DNA of 64,000 nt. Origin: Rhizopus sp. PT2906. Its lineage: Eukaryota; Mucoromycota; Mucoromycetes; Mucorales; Rhizopodaceae. The stretch is from contig JAMYHX010000059.1 of NCBI GenBank assembly GCA_025529335.1, forward strand, positions 62,001 through 126,000, given 5' to 3'. The notes under the pieces were generated by a model. The model saw nothing but the letters and a program-made list of their open reading frames with translations. It was not told the DNA's origin and did not search any database. Positions within the stretch are counted from its first letter, which is position 1, and each line of letters starts with the position of its first letter. Below, in pieces: positions 34,360 to 45,577 of the stretch. The position numbers and the translations under genes were made by a program.

Positions 34360-37300
34360 ATGTTTGAACAGCCAACATCCAGAATTTATGAGCTGTCATT
34401 GATAGATGCAGAAGATGAGTTTGAGCTTGTAAGATATTGACGTCATAATAACTTTAGAAATATAACTTTTTTTTTCTATTCAAGGAACTTTCAAGGCTTT
34501 ATGCAAAATATCAAGAGACAGCAAAAAACAAGTCAGAAATTGAAATTCACAATTATCTTCAGGACAAGGTAATTCTTGGCCTCGAAAGCATATGCATCCT
34601 TATAATAACACTCAATAGGCTTCACAAAACAAAAGAGAATATAACGAAGTCGTTTCTGCTTTACTATATGGCGTTTTAACCGAACCGGGGAATGCTCGCA
34701 GTGTATGGTTTTAGTCATTCTTAAAGAAAAGCAAAGTCTAATGTATATGCATTTAGTTCTTTCAATCCATCAGCTTTGTCAACAGAGATAACTTTTCAGT
34801 CCTTGTGAATAGACTTCAAGTACTTTGTATTTCGATAAAATTTCAACAAGTCAAGCTCGCTGTGCGAGAACAGGTAAGCTCGTTAGCCTTCTCTTTCTTC
34901 TTTTGTTAACTCTTGAAACCAAGATATTTTGGCTTATTAGCGAATTGACCAGCTTAAATGTACAAATTGTCGACACACTCTATTTATGCTTGCTTAGACA
35001 GATAAAAGGAGGAGACACGAGTCAGCGAAATGTGTTATTGTGTGAACAGATTTTGAAATTATGCGAAGCCCACAAGTCATGGTTGGATGTGAATCCTAGA
35101 GTGATTGCGACATTTGTCTATACTTATTTACGTGTTATTGCTGATCATAAACCAATGGCATTTCATTCTATTCAACAACGTGAAATTCGGTTTACGACAT
35201 CATTGCTTCGTGAAAAAGTAGGATGGATATGGTTATAGTGATTGTATTAACACTTCTTTAAAGTGGATAGTATGTGTACCTATTGGCAGAGATCTGGCAA
35301 GAGTGTTGCATGATTTAGCATCCATACCCGAGTTTGGACAGCTTTGGGAAGATATATTGAAGCAGCCACAGAAACTATCACCGAGATTTAAAGGTTTGAA
35401 ATATACTTGTTCAATGACATTTGAATAACCAAACAATAGGAATTGATATGCTATTATTGCAGCCTACACCTAAAGAATTTCTACGATGTCGACTTACGCC
35501 TGATATGGAACACAAATTACTTTATATAGTGCAAAATGTAAAAAAAAAAGAAAGAGATAAAATAGAGAGAGATGGACTCATGTATGTTTAATAGTTAAAA
35601 ATCAACATGTATCAACGAAATTTAAATTGGTTCATTCAGAGGTTCTTATCCACAGCTGAAATGGAGCCTAATTATGTTGATGTAATTCGATATCTCGTCG
35701 CTGGCTGGTATCCTTCAAATCAGATATTACAGAGTGATATTGTGCCCAGATATGTAGTCATTGGGAGTTTGATTCGTTCTGTAAAGGTAAAAAAAAAAGA
35801 AAACAACCGAATATCCTCGATCTTTGCTTAATTTTTGTTTTTTTTTTCTTTTTTTTTTTTAAAAAAAAAGAGCAATGTAGTAGCAGCAAATATCAAGCTG
35901 GCCCTTATTTACGATTGGCTATTCTTTACATCAAATGATAATATCATGTTTATTGAACCTGCCATGCTGTTGATGGAACGATCTGCTGAGAGATATCCTT
36001 ATATTACGGCTATGTTGATGGAATTCTTAAAGTATGCCGTAGACGAGTATTATCCACCTATGAAAGAGTACATGGCAAAGTGCGTATCATGTGGAATGAA
36101 AGTGATGCTTTCTAAAGGCGTTATCAGGTTAGAATCATGACATTATTATGTATGTGTTGTAGAGATTAATTATTTTACAGGAGTTTATTACCTCTTTATA
36201 AATGTCCAACGCTTGATTCCGTTACTAGAGATAATATGAAAATATTATTCTCAGAGTTCTTGGTAGAAGACCCATCTGCTCCGATCGTGCCTATGCCCAA
36301 ACCAGCTATTCCTCAACCATTACAGATAACAACACCAGGATCAGAAAGTAAAAGGCTAGAACACAAAGAGGAAGAAGAAAGTGTACGTCATGCAGTGGCT
36401 ATAGAAAATGATGCGGATGTAGATGAGTTCTTGTATGGGGAATCTGAGAGTAAGAGTGCGACTCCAAAGCAAGATACATTACCAGATGTTGGCGTTGAAG
36501 ATGAACCAATGGAGGACGCTCCCGAGACTACAGTTGAAGATATTTATGCAGAAACTACCAAAACAGAAAATAATGAACTTGATACGAAATCAACACGAGA
36601 AGAAAGCCATGAAAGCCAGGTTGAGAGCATGCAAGAAGCTGAAGAAGTAAAAGAAGAGAAAGAGGAAGAAGAAGAGGAAGAGGAAGAAGAAGAAGAAGAA
36701 GAAGAAGAAGAAGAAGAGATAGTGAATGTAGACGAAGGATTACAATCAAATCAATCTTATTGGATCTTTGGAGACTCACTAAAGCGATTCAAGGATGCTT
36801 GCACTAATCTAATAAACGCTCAAAAGAGTGATGACGAAGAAGAATACACTTTACAGCTAGTCATTGCCAAACGTAGCATAAAAGATATCGTTACTGTATT
36901 TCTCAAGATGGTAAAAAGATAACTATAATAGGAAAAAAAAAAAACTAACTCCTTTCGCAAAGGCAATTCCTACAGAGGTACTTGTGCCGAATATTAGTCC
37001 GTTTATTCGCAATATGGTATTTCTTAACCGATTTCCTCCTACGTTTATAAAAGAATCAGAAGATACAAAATACATAGTATCAGAAGATGTTATCTTGTCA
37101 GATATATCCAAAGACGTATTTGATTTCCTCATGACAATGTTTTGGAACTTGAAGGATAAAGAAGCTGAGAGTGAAAAGATGGTCAAACTGCTGAGCTGTA
37201 TTGCACAAGGAGCAAAAAGCAAAAAGAAAAAGCATCTTATAGGCATGCGATGGTGGTCATTTATATCTAAACAGATTGAGCGTGATGAAGACGAGAATAG

Positions 37301-38472
37301 GCCTGATGAATGGTTTCCAGATATCGTGTCTCATTATGAAACATATGTGATGCATGTATATACAATAGAAAAATCAACCGAAGATGTAGTCAGCTTTCTT
37401 GGAAAATGCTTGACTAATGATTTACAAGTAAGGGAGTTATGCTCTAGAGTCTGATTTTGCTAATCTTCTTGTTTACTATAGTCACTCGCTGCACAAAATG
37501 TGCTAGACTTTAATAACCTTATACCACTGCTATATCGATATTTACCAAACATTCTAGTTGGTAATTTAGAAGTACTAAAGCTGACATTGATGATGCTTCT
37601 TCCAAGTCGAGTAAGTATGATATTCAATAGATTGAGCCATGGAACTGACTTGAAATAGATGGGACAAATGGTGTGTGATCTACACTGCGGGACTTTACAA
37701 ATGTTTGGCGAACATGTTGATCCAATATTTGTAGAGACTTCTCTAGCAGCTTCATGTTATGAGACAATGTGCTTCTGGCAGTTATTGGCAGCAGAACTTC
37801 AAGGAAAAGCAAAATTAGTGAGGGATTTCTTTGGTCAAGCAAAAGTAGTTGATATTCTAAAAACACAATGTAAGCTGTAAATAGTCCATATGCAATTGTT
37901 CTGTTACTTATCGAAACATAAAGTCAAGAATGAGATAGTGCCATACATATCTACTATCGTCACTTCAGTAAACCCAACAGAGGACTTACTTTACAATATA
38001 ATCTCAATAGCAACACCGGGCGATAGAAAGCATGCAATACAAACCCAATTTATATTAGCTTCTTTGCACCATTGGTCTACAGCCTCAAATGATACCTTTA
38101 CAGAAACCTTACTTGAGACTATTAATGGAATGGCTGATCAGATAGAAAACGAAGGAGATATCAAGAACACAGCTGCTGAAAGTTTGATACATGTGCTTAT
38201 ATTATGGTGGGATCAAAAACTAATGCCAGGTTTGTATATATGATGTATAAAGAAGAATATGAAGCTTATCATACTATAGAATCTATCAAATCAAATAAAC
38301 GACTATTGTCAGATGCAGCAAAGTTAGCAGGACAGATAGGCATCCCATGTCCCAAAGAATGGAGTCAAGGTAAGAATGAGGAGAGATTATTGAACATTAA
38401 AGTGACTGTTTTGCTATAGAAATACGAAGAGTAAAGAAAAGACCTCTATTTCTAGATTCTGATGAAGAATAA
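34360..38472 (+). CDS. INTS3: Integrator complex subunit 3 (SOSS-A)
   Basis: A gene of about fifteen exons encoding an INTS3 homologue, the scaffold shared by the Integrator RNA 3'-processing complex and the SOSS single-strand DNA sensor. The start at 34360 (MFEQPTSRIYEL) leads into EVVSALLYGVLTEPGNAR, VWLI-like IFWLISELTSLN and IKGGDTSQRNVLLCEQIL. Strong blocks follow: VCVPIGRDLARVLHDLASI, FLRCRLTPDMEHKLLYIVQN, HPSN-like YPSNQILQSDIVPRYVVIG and NIKLALIYDWLFF, ordered as in animals. Bases 36236-36720 encode an acidic, Glu-rich linker with about 25 successive acidic residues. The C-terminal helical part continues to DSDEE with stop at 38470-38472. Splice sites were checked at both ends and across the N-terminal exons. 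Confidence 0.88.
36655..36719 (+). repeat. GAA/GAG trinucleotide repeat coding for poly-glutamate in INTS3
   Basis: An imperfect GAA/GAG run encodes an unbroken glutamate tract between two INTS3 helical regions. Such purine repeats are prone to length change, so the tract length may vary between strains. Confidence 0.8.
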
Positions 38473-38636
38473 GACTCTACTGCTTAATACACACTTTTGT
38501 AAATAATAAATTTCATAGTTTTCTGTTTAAATGTCTACAGTCACACCGAATTATAAAAGCAGTAAAGAATAAACAAATGTAGTAAACGTTCATTATGTGT
38601 AAATAAATAATTATAAAAAAAAATAGTTTAGGCAAG

Positions 38637-41600
38637 TTAATAGTTGTCGCCAACCCAGGCACGAGCATTGCGGAACATCTTTAACCAAGGACCCACTTGT
38701 CCCCAGTTTTGATCAGCAGGATACCAAGAATTACTTTCCTTCAAGACTACTCTTTCAGGATGAGGCATCATAGCCAAGACACGACCATTAGGTGTACCAA
38801 TAGCAGCAACAGCACCTCGTGAGCCGTTAGGATTGAATGGATACTGTTGTGTTGCCTTGCCATAATGATCCACATAAGTGACAAGACCAAGACCTTGAGA
38901 TTGGAACTGGTTGAATTCTTGATCTGATTTGAACGTAGCCTTTCCTTCACCATGTGCCACAGCAATAGGGAAAATGGATCCTTCCATGCCATTGAAGAAT
39001 ATGGACTTGGTATTTCCAATCTTCACAAGGGTAGTACGGCCTTCAAACTGTTCAGATTCATTACGAGCAAAGCGTGGCCAGTTTTCGGTACCAGGTATAA
39101 GTTCAGACAATTGGCTCAGGAACTGACAACCGTTACAGACGCCGAGGGCAAAAGTGTTGTCACGAGCAAAGAAGGCTTCAAATTCAGCACGAGCATGGGC
39201 ATGTAGCAGGATGGTACGAGCCCAACCAGAACCAGCGCCCAAGACATCACCATATGAGAAACCACCACAGGCGGCAATACCGACAAAATCTTTAAGAGAT
39301 ACCTTGCCAGAAATGATATCGGTCATATGCACATCAACAGATTCAAAACCAGCTAAATGGAAAGCAAAGGCCATTTCGATTTGACCATTGACACCTTGAT
39401 CACGAAGGACAGCAACCTTGGGACGACGGCCATCGGTAGACATACTGAAATGCTCAGCAGGATCAAAGGTCAATTGGTACTGAAGACCAGGATCATGAGG
39501 ATCAAGAACAGCATCATATTCTTGCTTAGCACAGTCGGCGTTATCACGAGCAGCTTGCATCAAGTAAGATGTCTTGGACCATGCACGGTAAAGGTCGATA
39601 CGAGAGGCACTGTAAACAACTTCACCCTTAGACTTGAATGCGATCATGTCCTTTTCATCGTGAGGAGTTACCTCACCAATTCTGTGCAGGGCCATTGCGG
39701 GCAAGCCAGCCTCCTTCATGAGGTTTTCAAATTCTTCATAACGAGCAGATTCGATCTGAACAACGGCACCCAATTCTTCATTATAAAGTGCAGAAACAAC
39801 ATCGTCTCCATGAATGATGGTATCCAATTCGACTTGAGCACCCACATGACCTGCAAAACACATTTCCAAAACAGTGGCAAACAGACCACCGTCAGAACGG
39901 TCATGATAGGCCAAAACAAGAGGCACCTTGACTTCCTTTGCGCGCTGCATGGCGTTGAAGAAGCTCTTTAACAATTCGGCATCTTCTACATCAGGTGCTT
40001 CAGATCCAATTTCCTTGAATACTTGAGCCAAAGCAGAACCACCCAAACGCTGTTTGCCATTAGCCAAATCAATATACACAAGTTCGGTGTTGGGCTTGGA
40101 AATGAGTTGAGGAGTGAAGGTGTTGTGGTTGTTGGCAACAGTACCAAATGCAGTAATGATGAGTGAAAGGGGAGCAGTCACCTCATTCTTTTGATCGCCT
40201 TCTTGCCACTTCATCTTCATCGACATGGAGTCCTTTCCGACAGGAATGGCAATACCAAGCTTAGGACAGAGGTCTAAACCAACGGCTTGAACAGCTTCAT
40301 AAAGACCGGCACCTTCACCTTGATGGTCGGCGGCACACATCCAGTTGGCAGACATGATGACGTCTCTAATATCGGTGATATGAGCAGCAGCCAAATTGGT
40401 GAGTGCTTCACCAACAGCCATGCGAGCAGAGGCAGCTTGTGAAATAAGAGCGATGGGTGTACGTTCGCCCATAGCCATGGCTTCACCAGTAATAATGTCC
40501 AAGCCTAAAGAAGAAGTTGTCACGGCAACATCAGCAACAGGAACTTGCCATGGTCCAACAAACTGGTCACGAGCCACAAGGGCAGTGATGGAACGATCGC
40601 CAATAGTTACCAAGAATGACTTGGAGGCAACAGCAGGTAAGTGAAGAACACGGGAAGCAGCTTCAGCAAGCACGTTGTGATTACCAGGAAGGTAGGTTTG
40701 GAGAGTTGTATCAAAGGGTCTTCTGAAAGGCTTTTCAGAAACAGTCTTGCGAGACATCTTGGGAGGCTTACCAAAGAGAACAGGCATAGGCAAGTCAATA
40801 GGAACGTTGTTCAAGAGAGGGTCACGGACGACCAAGCGCTTCTCAGCGGTGGCAGTGCCTACGACGGCATAAGGACAACGCTCACGAGCACAAAAGGCTT
40901 CAAACTGAGCAAGCTTATCTGGAGAGATAGCAAGCACATAACGTTCTTGAGATTCATTACACCAGATGGCCATAGGAGACATGGAAGCATCGTCACAAGG
41001 GATCTTGCGTAAATCGATATCAGCACCGAGATCACTATCATGCACAATTTCAGGCAAAGCATTAGAAAGACCACCTGCACCCACATCGTGAATAGACTGA
41101 ATGGGCGTATCGTCACCTAATGCGTTACAGGCATCAATCACCTGTTGAGCGCGACGTTCCATTTCTGGGTTATCACGTTGAACTGAAGCAAAGTCCAGAT
41201 CGGCGCTAGATTGACCAGAGGCCATAGAGGATGCGGCACCTCCGCCCAAACCAATCAACATACCGGGACCACCCAAGACAACAAGGCGAGCATCAGGAGT
41301 AATGGGCTTCTTCAAGACATGCATGGGACGAATAGTACCAACACCACCAGCGATCATGATAGGCTTATGGTAACCACGAACTTCCGATGTAGATTCAGTC
41401 ACCGGAACTTCTTCAGCAAAGGTACGGAAATAACCAGTTAAAGCAGGACGACCAAACTCGTTATTGAAAGCAGCACCTCCGAGAGGAGCTTCCTTCATGA
41501 TATCGAAAGCAGAGGCAACGTGGCCAGGTTTACCAAAATCTGTTTCCCAAGGCTGAATGTTATCTGGAATAAGCAAATTGGAAGTAGTGAAACCGACAAG

Positions 41601-42769
41601 ACCGGCCTTGGGCTTGGAACCTTGACCGGTAGCACCTTCATCACGAATTTCACCACCGGAACCAGTAGATGCACCAGGGAAAGGTGATACAGCAGTAGGA
41701 TGGTTGTGAGTCTCAACCTATGAATACGTTTAGTTCTCCTTATCCCAATTGATTTCTTCTCCGCTCTAAGTATATTTACCTTGGCAAGATAGTGCACATC
41801 TTCTTCAAAATGTTCATATGTGTTGTTTGACACGGGATTAGGTGCAAATCGAGTAGCCTTGAATCCTTTGAGGACAGCAGCATTATCTGAATAAGCGGAT
41901 AACGTAGCATTAGGATTCTTCTTGTGTGTGTTCTTGATCATGCCAAAGAGTGAGTGAGGCTTGAGTTCTCCATCAATTGTCCAGTCAGCACCAAAGATTT
42001 TGTGACGACAGTGTTCAGAGTTAACTTGAGCAAACATGAATAATTCGACATCGGTAGGGTTACGTTGAAGGCCAGACTTTCCATCCTTTCCGACAAATGC
42101 ATCAATCAAATAATCAATCTCATCATTAGCAAGAGCTAAACCTAAGGTAGTGTTGGCATGAACGAGCTTTTCACGGGCAGCTTCAGGATTATTGCCATCT
42201 TCATTAAGCAAATCAACAACAGTCAATGGAGCAGGCGTACCATGTTGAAAGATGGATTCAGCATCTGGAAGAGCTAATGAAATATACTGTGTCATACGAT
42301 CGTGGATCAAATTTGAGACTGTGTCGATCTCTTCGGCAGAAAGCTGGGAACCGTCACTTTTAACAATACGATAAGCAACACCACGTTCAATGCGTTCGAC
42401 ATGATCATATAAATTGCAGAGGTGAGCAATGTTGGTTGCCTTGGAAGACCAAGGAGAAATGGTACCAGCACGAGGAACAACCAAAAGAGTAGTTGATGAA
42501 GGTTGTTGTTGATTAGTATTCAAAAAAGATACAATAGATTCATATTCTTGATCATCAATAGGATAATAGCCGTAAGTGAGTAAATTACGAAGAATCTTTC
42601 CGGGTTCCAAGGATTCATTCAAGGTATCTTCTTGGCCACTGCGAGGTTGAACAAAATGGATATGAATAGCTGAGACAGAAATAGCAGAAGGAACTGTCTT
42701 TTGAATATCTTTCAAAACACTTGAGCTCTTGAAGCTGGAAAGAGCAGAAGTGCCAGGAAGTACCAACAT
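38637..42769 (-). CDS. ADE6: Phosphoribosylformylglycinamidine (FGAM) synthase
   Basis: Two exons (41780-42769 and 38637-41717; intron 62 bp) give 1356 residues, the full size of eukaryotic FGAM synthase, the fourth step of de novo purine synthesis. Order: N-terminal PurS-like part, linker, synthetase domain (NSEHCRHKIF, VETHNHPTAV across the splice, GSGGEIRDEGATG), second synthetase-like domain (GRPALTGYF, SIHDVGAGGLSNALPE), and C-terminal glutaminase with ALGVCNGCQFLSQL (Cys nucleophile) and MMPHPERV (His-Glu). The gene ends KMFRNARAWVGDNY. Codon bias is fairly strong, consistent with good expression. It converges on INTS3 164 bp away. Complete and probably functional. Confidence 0.97.
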
Positions 42770-43226
42770 GCTGGAGCTTATGTATTAAAAAGAAGGATGG
42801 GTTATGAAGAAGAAAGAAGGTTTGAGTCAATTGACAGCCGAGATTATTTTTTTTTTTCTCTTTTATTCCCGCTAATCTATGTTGATTGATGGTCACCAAA
42901 ATCAAGTCCCAATGAGTCAAACCTAAAGATTGACTGAGTTTGAATATCAAGCCATGATACAGTGAAGTTGTTTATAGCCTCAAAGGTAATCATCAAAATG
43001 TTTAACTGAATAGAGTACAAACTCATCAAAAGATGACTGGGCAGTTTGATTCATCATTAAAAAGACCGCAAAATAGTACATTACAAGATTAAGATAGATA
43101 GCATTAATAAGATGGAAAGCCATAAGCATGTATAAAATACCACTTTGCTAAATCTAGTGCTTGAGGAGTGACATTGGCACAGCTATTTGCCGAATGTTGC
43201 CATGAGTGAGAAAGCTTGCGATTCGG

Positions 43227-43409
43227 TTAAAATAATGTGTAGAACTGAACAAATAAAGACCTAGACCTTACCCACTCCCAAAACAAAAGCAAAAAAAGAT
43301 GTAAAAAGTATGCGCTCAGAATACCCAAAAGATAATATTGTTCCTTGAGCCACGTCCAATGATGATTGGTTGGTTGAAGAACCAAAAGGAACGCTATTGC
43401 CTTTGACAT
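43227..43409 (-). CDS. Possible small membrane protein, unrecognised
   Basis: On the minus strand an ATG at 43409 opens MSKAIAFLLVLQPTNHH and a strongly hydrophobic helix (LLGILSAYFLHLFLLLFWEW). A GTAAGG donor follows at 43271 or so, and after a likely acceptor the DNA reads protein-like (ALDLAKWYFIHAYGF) in one frame, but the frames do not join cleanly. It may be a small spliced mitochondrial or ER membrane protein. The family is not recognised. Confidence 0.25.
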   Translation of the reverse strand: MSKAIAFLLVLQPTNHHWTWLKEQYYLLGILSAYFLHLFLLLFWEWVRSRSLFVQFYTLF

Positions 43410-43788
43410 GGGAAGCCAACCAAGCTATAAGGAATTAATCTGACCAGAGATACAGTCTTTCGGGAAAGCAAAATCGTATCAACGTGTTCTCATTGGCTGA
43501 ACAGTCATTTTTTGAAGTTGACACTCCCTCTTTTTTTTTGTCTTTCTGTAGTTTTTTGATTGTGTATTTCTTGCTATGACTAAGATAACTTGAAGTTGAT
43601 TAGAAAGACAAAAGACAGAGATAAACAAATATTTGTGAGAATTCGTTTATTCCTGAGAATTGAGATAATGAAAAATGCAATGAGAAAAAGCGGGCTCTAT
43701 TTATACTTTTTGATGTAGCTTAAACCATGGTGGAACCAATCTTGTCTTGGGATGGGATATGTTGCGAGCTATCATTATCGGACAATGT

Positions 43789-44420
43789 TCAAATGGTAGA
43801 GGGTTGCAACTTTAGTCTCGAGGCAATCGATGCTGACGCACGACATTTGGTATATGTTGAGAGCGAATGGAATTTCGAGCGTAATTGCCTCATTTGATAA
43901 AGGAGCGGCATATCTTGCGTTGATGCATGTCGTTTATTTAACAGCATTGATTTTACAGAATGGATAGACTCCAGGTCAGCAAATACACGTGTTTTTTCCG
44001 ACGGTGAAAAATGTGTAGTTGAAGGTCCAAGTTTCACCGATCCCTTATCTAGCCGCATGCTAGATGTGACCAGCGAACAATGAACGGCAAGAATCCAGGA
44101 TAGCATCGGAGACACTGAATCTTTGGCGTTTTCCTGGTTGTTTTTTTGAGTTACCGGTGGGATGGTCACAGATAGACCTTTGCGAGCCAAATGCTAGCAA
44201 TAACTTTTTGTTAAAGCGAAATGCTTTTCACAAACAGGACAACGAAAGCCCTCATCTCTCCGTTTCACCAATTGTTTGCTTATCAAATCCATTAAAAACG
44301 AATGCATGCAATGACAATAAACAGGAAACCTACTCTCCAATAAGGACTTCATCAACATGAAGCGCATTTTTGTGGTTTTGAGGCTCACCTTGTCCAGGAA
44401 CTAATCTTCGCACTCATTGC
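43789..44420 (-). pseudogene. Decayed Cys-rich (zinc-finger-like) ORF next to short element
   Basis: Minus-strand frames show ELQCNECED, a stop, KMRFMLMKSLLE, then FRCPVCEKHFALTKSYC with C2H2-like spacing, another stop, and a further 130-residue frame starting ARKGLSVTIPPVTQ and ending at 43789. The in-frame stops imply decay. I do not recognise the family. It directly abuts the end of element copy B, as the Fanzor fragments do at the other two loci. Confidence 0.45.
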
Positions 44421-44470
44421 ATTGTAATTCGTCTGTTGTCGCAGCAAGAAATACGCAATCAAAAAGGGAA

Positions 44471-44671
44471 ACACTACATGCATCAAAAACACACCAGAAG
44501 TTAGACTAATACTACAGGTGCTTGCCTATGATGCCTTCCAACAGAGCTTTTCAGCCATCTTGTTTTTGTTTCTTTTCAGAAAGAAGAAAGAAATAAAAAA
44601 GTATTTTTTTGTATTTTTTATGTTGTCAGTTGATCAGCATTATTTAACCTATTTTCTGGTGCAAATAGTGT
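44471..44671 (+). mobile_element. Short inverted-repeat element (MITE-like), copy B
   Basis: About 201 bp. The left end ACACTACATGCATCAAAAAC and the shared blocks ACACCAGAAGTTAGACTAAT, CTATGATGCCTTCCAAC and TATGTTGTCAG match copy A (28857) and the DDE remnant leader (16531-16749). The right end, TTTTCTGGTGCAAATAGTGT, is a shorter version of the inverted repeat, with one CACCAGAAA unit lost. It is shorter inside than copy A, consistent with an independent deletion. No target-site duplication is seen. Confidence 0.7.
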
Positions 44672-45577
44672 TGGCCTAATTTTTTGGTGTACACTACGGG
44701 CACGAGGAAATACACGAGAAGGGTAATGAGCGGACGCTTCTTTTAGATACTACCTGTGGCGTCACTTTACAACTTCACACTATTAAAGTCCCTACCTAAA
44801 TGTCCCCCCAGGTCAGGTCAACCCGCTAGGATGCTAATGCTATGAAAAACCTCCTTTTTGATCAAGGATAAAAATGTAAAAGGGAAAAGGAATGAGTGGA
44901 GTCACCAAAGGAAAAAGCTAAAGAAATTAATTTAACCATGTAAGAAGCTTTTGAACATGAGAAGGTGTGGATCAGTCTATCATGATATAATTGATCTATT
45001 CCATGTAATGTTGAGCAGGCAACTGGCCATTATAATCATATGCCGTTTCTTAAGGTTACTAACTACGTAAACATATCGAATGATATGAATGCATTGTCGC
45101 TATCAATGAGTATTTTTTTTAATGATTATGAATCTAATGAACAGACCAACACGTGACAGTCTAGCGTTTTCTGGGACGTTGGCAATCTTGCAACAGAGCT
45201 TCTGAACAAATGCTGATTTAATGGTCACGAACCTTGACAGGAATGACTCGTTAAGAAAGAATATCACTATGTACATCCAAATAATAAAAAATGCTCTTTC
45301 TATGAACAAGATACGCTTAAAAGCGATAAGAGATTTTTAGATAATTTTCTTTAATGCATTATAAAAAAGCGTGATAGAAGGCACAGCTTGAAAAGAATGT
45401 ATTATATCTTTTTGAGATAAAATACCTGTAATGAAGCAGGTAATACCCGGGCAAGTGATCGTGTCAAAAAAAAAAAAATTATTTGAATGGCATCTCACTC
45501 CTTAAAATCAACAAGACGAAAATGTTTAAAAAGAAGGGGAACTTTTTTTTTCTTCTTTTTTTCTCTTTACTTACTTT

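Larger units (their letters stand above)
42770..45577. other. Gene-poor region with mobile-element debris
   Basis: About 2.8 kb between FGAM synthase and the Dicer-like gene. It contains a possible small membrane ORF (43227-43409), a decayed Cys-rich frame (43789-44420) and short element copy B (44471-44671), listed separately. Just outside copy B a further end-like TTTTTTGGTGTACACTAC occurs at 44680-44697. The stretch 44700-45577 has no recognisable gene; a T-rich tract (45543-45570) precedes the Dicer-like ATG. Confidence 0.45.

Noticed and set aside
39357..39971. A 204-residue plus-strand frame within the FGAM synthase gene, with several other frames there.
   Set aside because: These are shadows of the FGAM synthase frame, which is complete and conserved.
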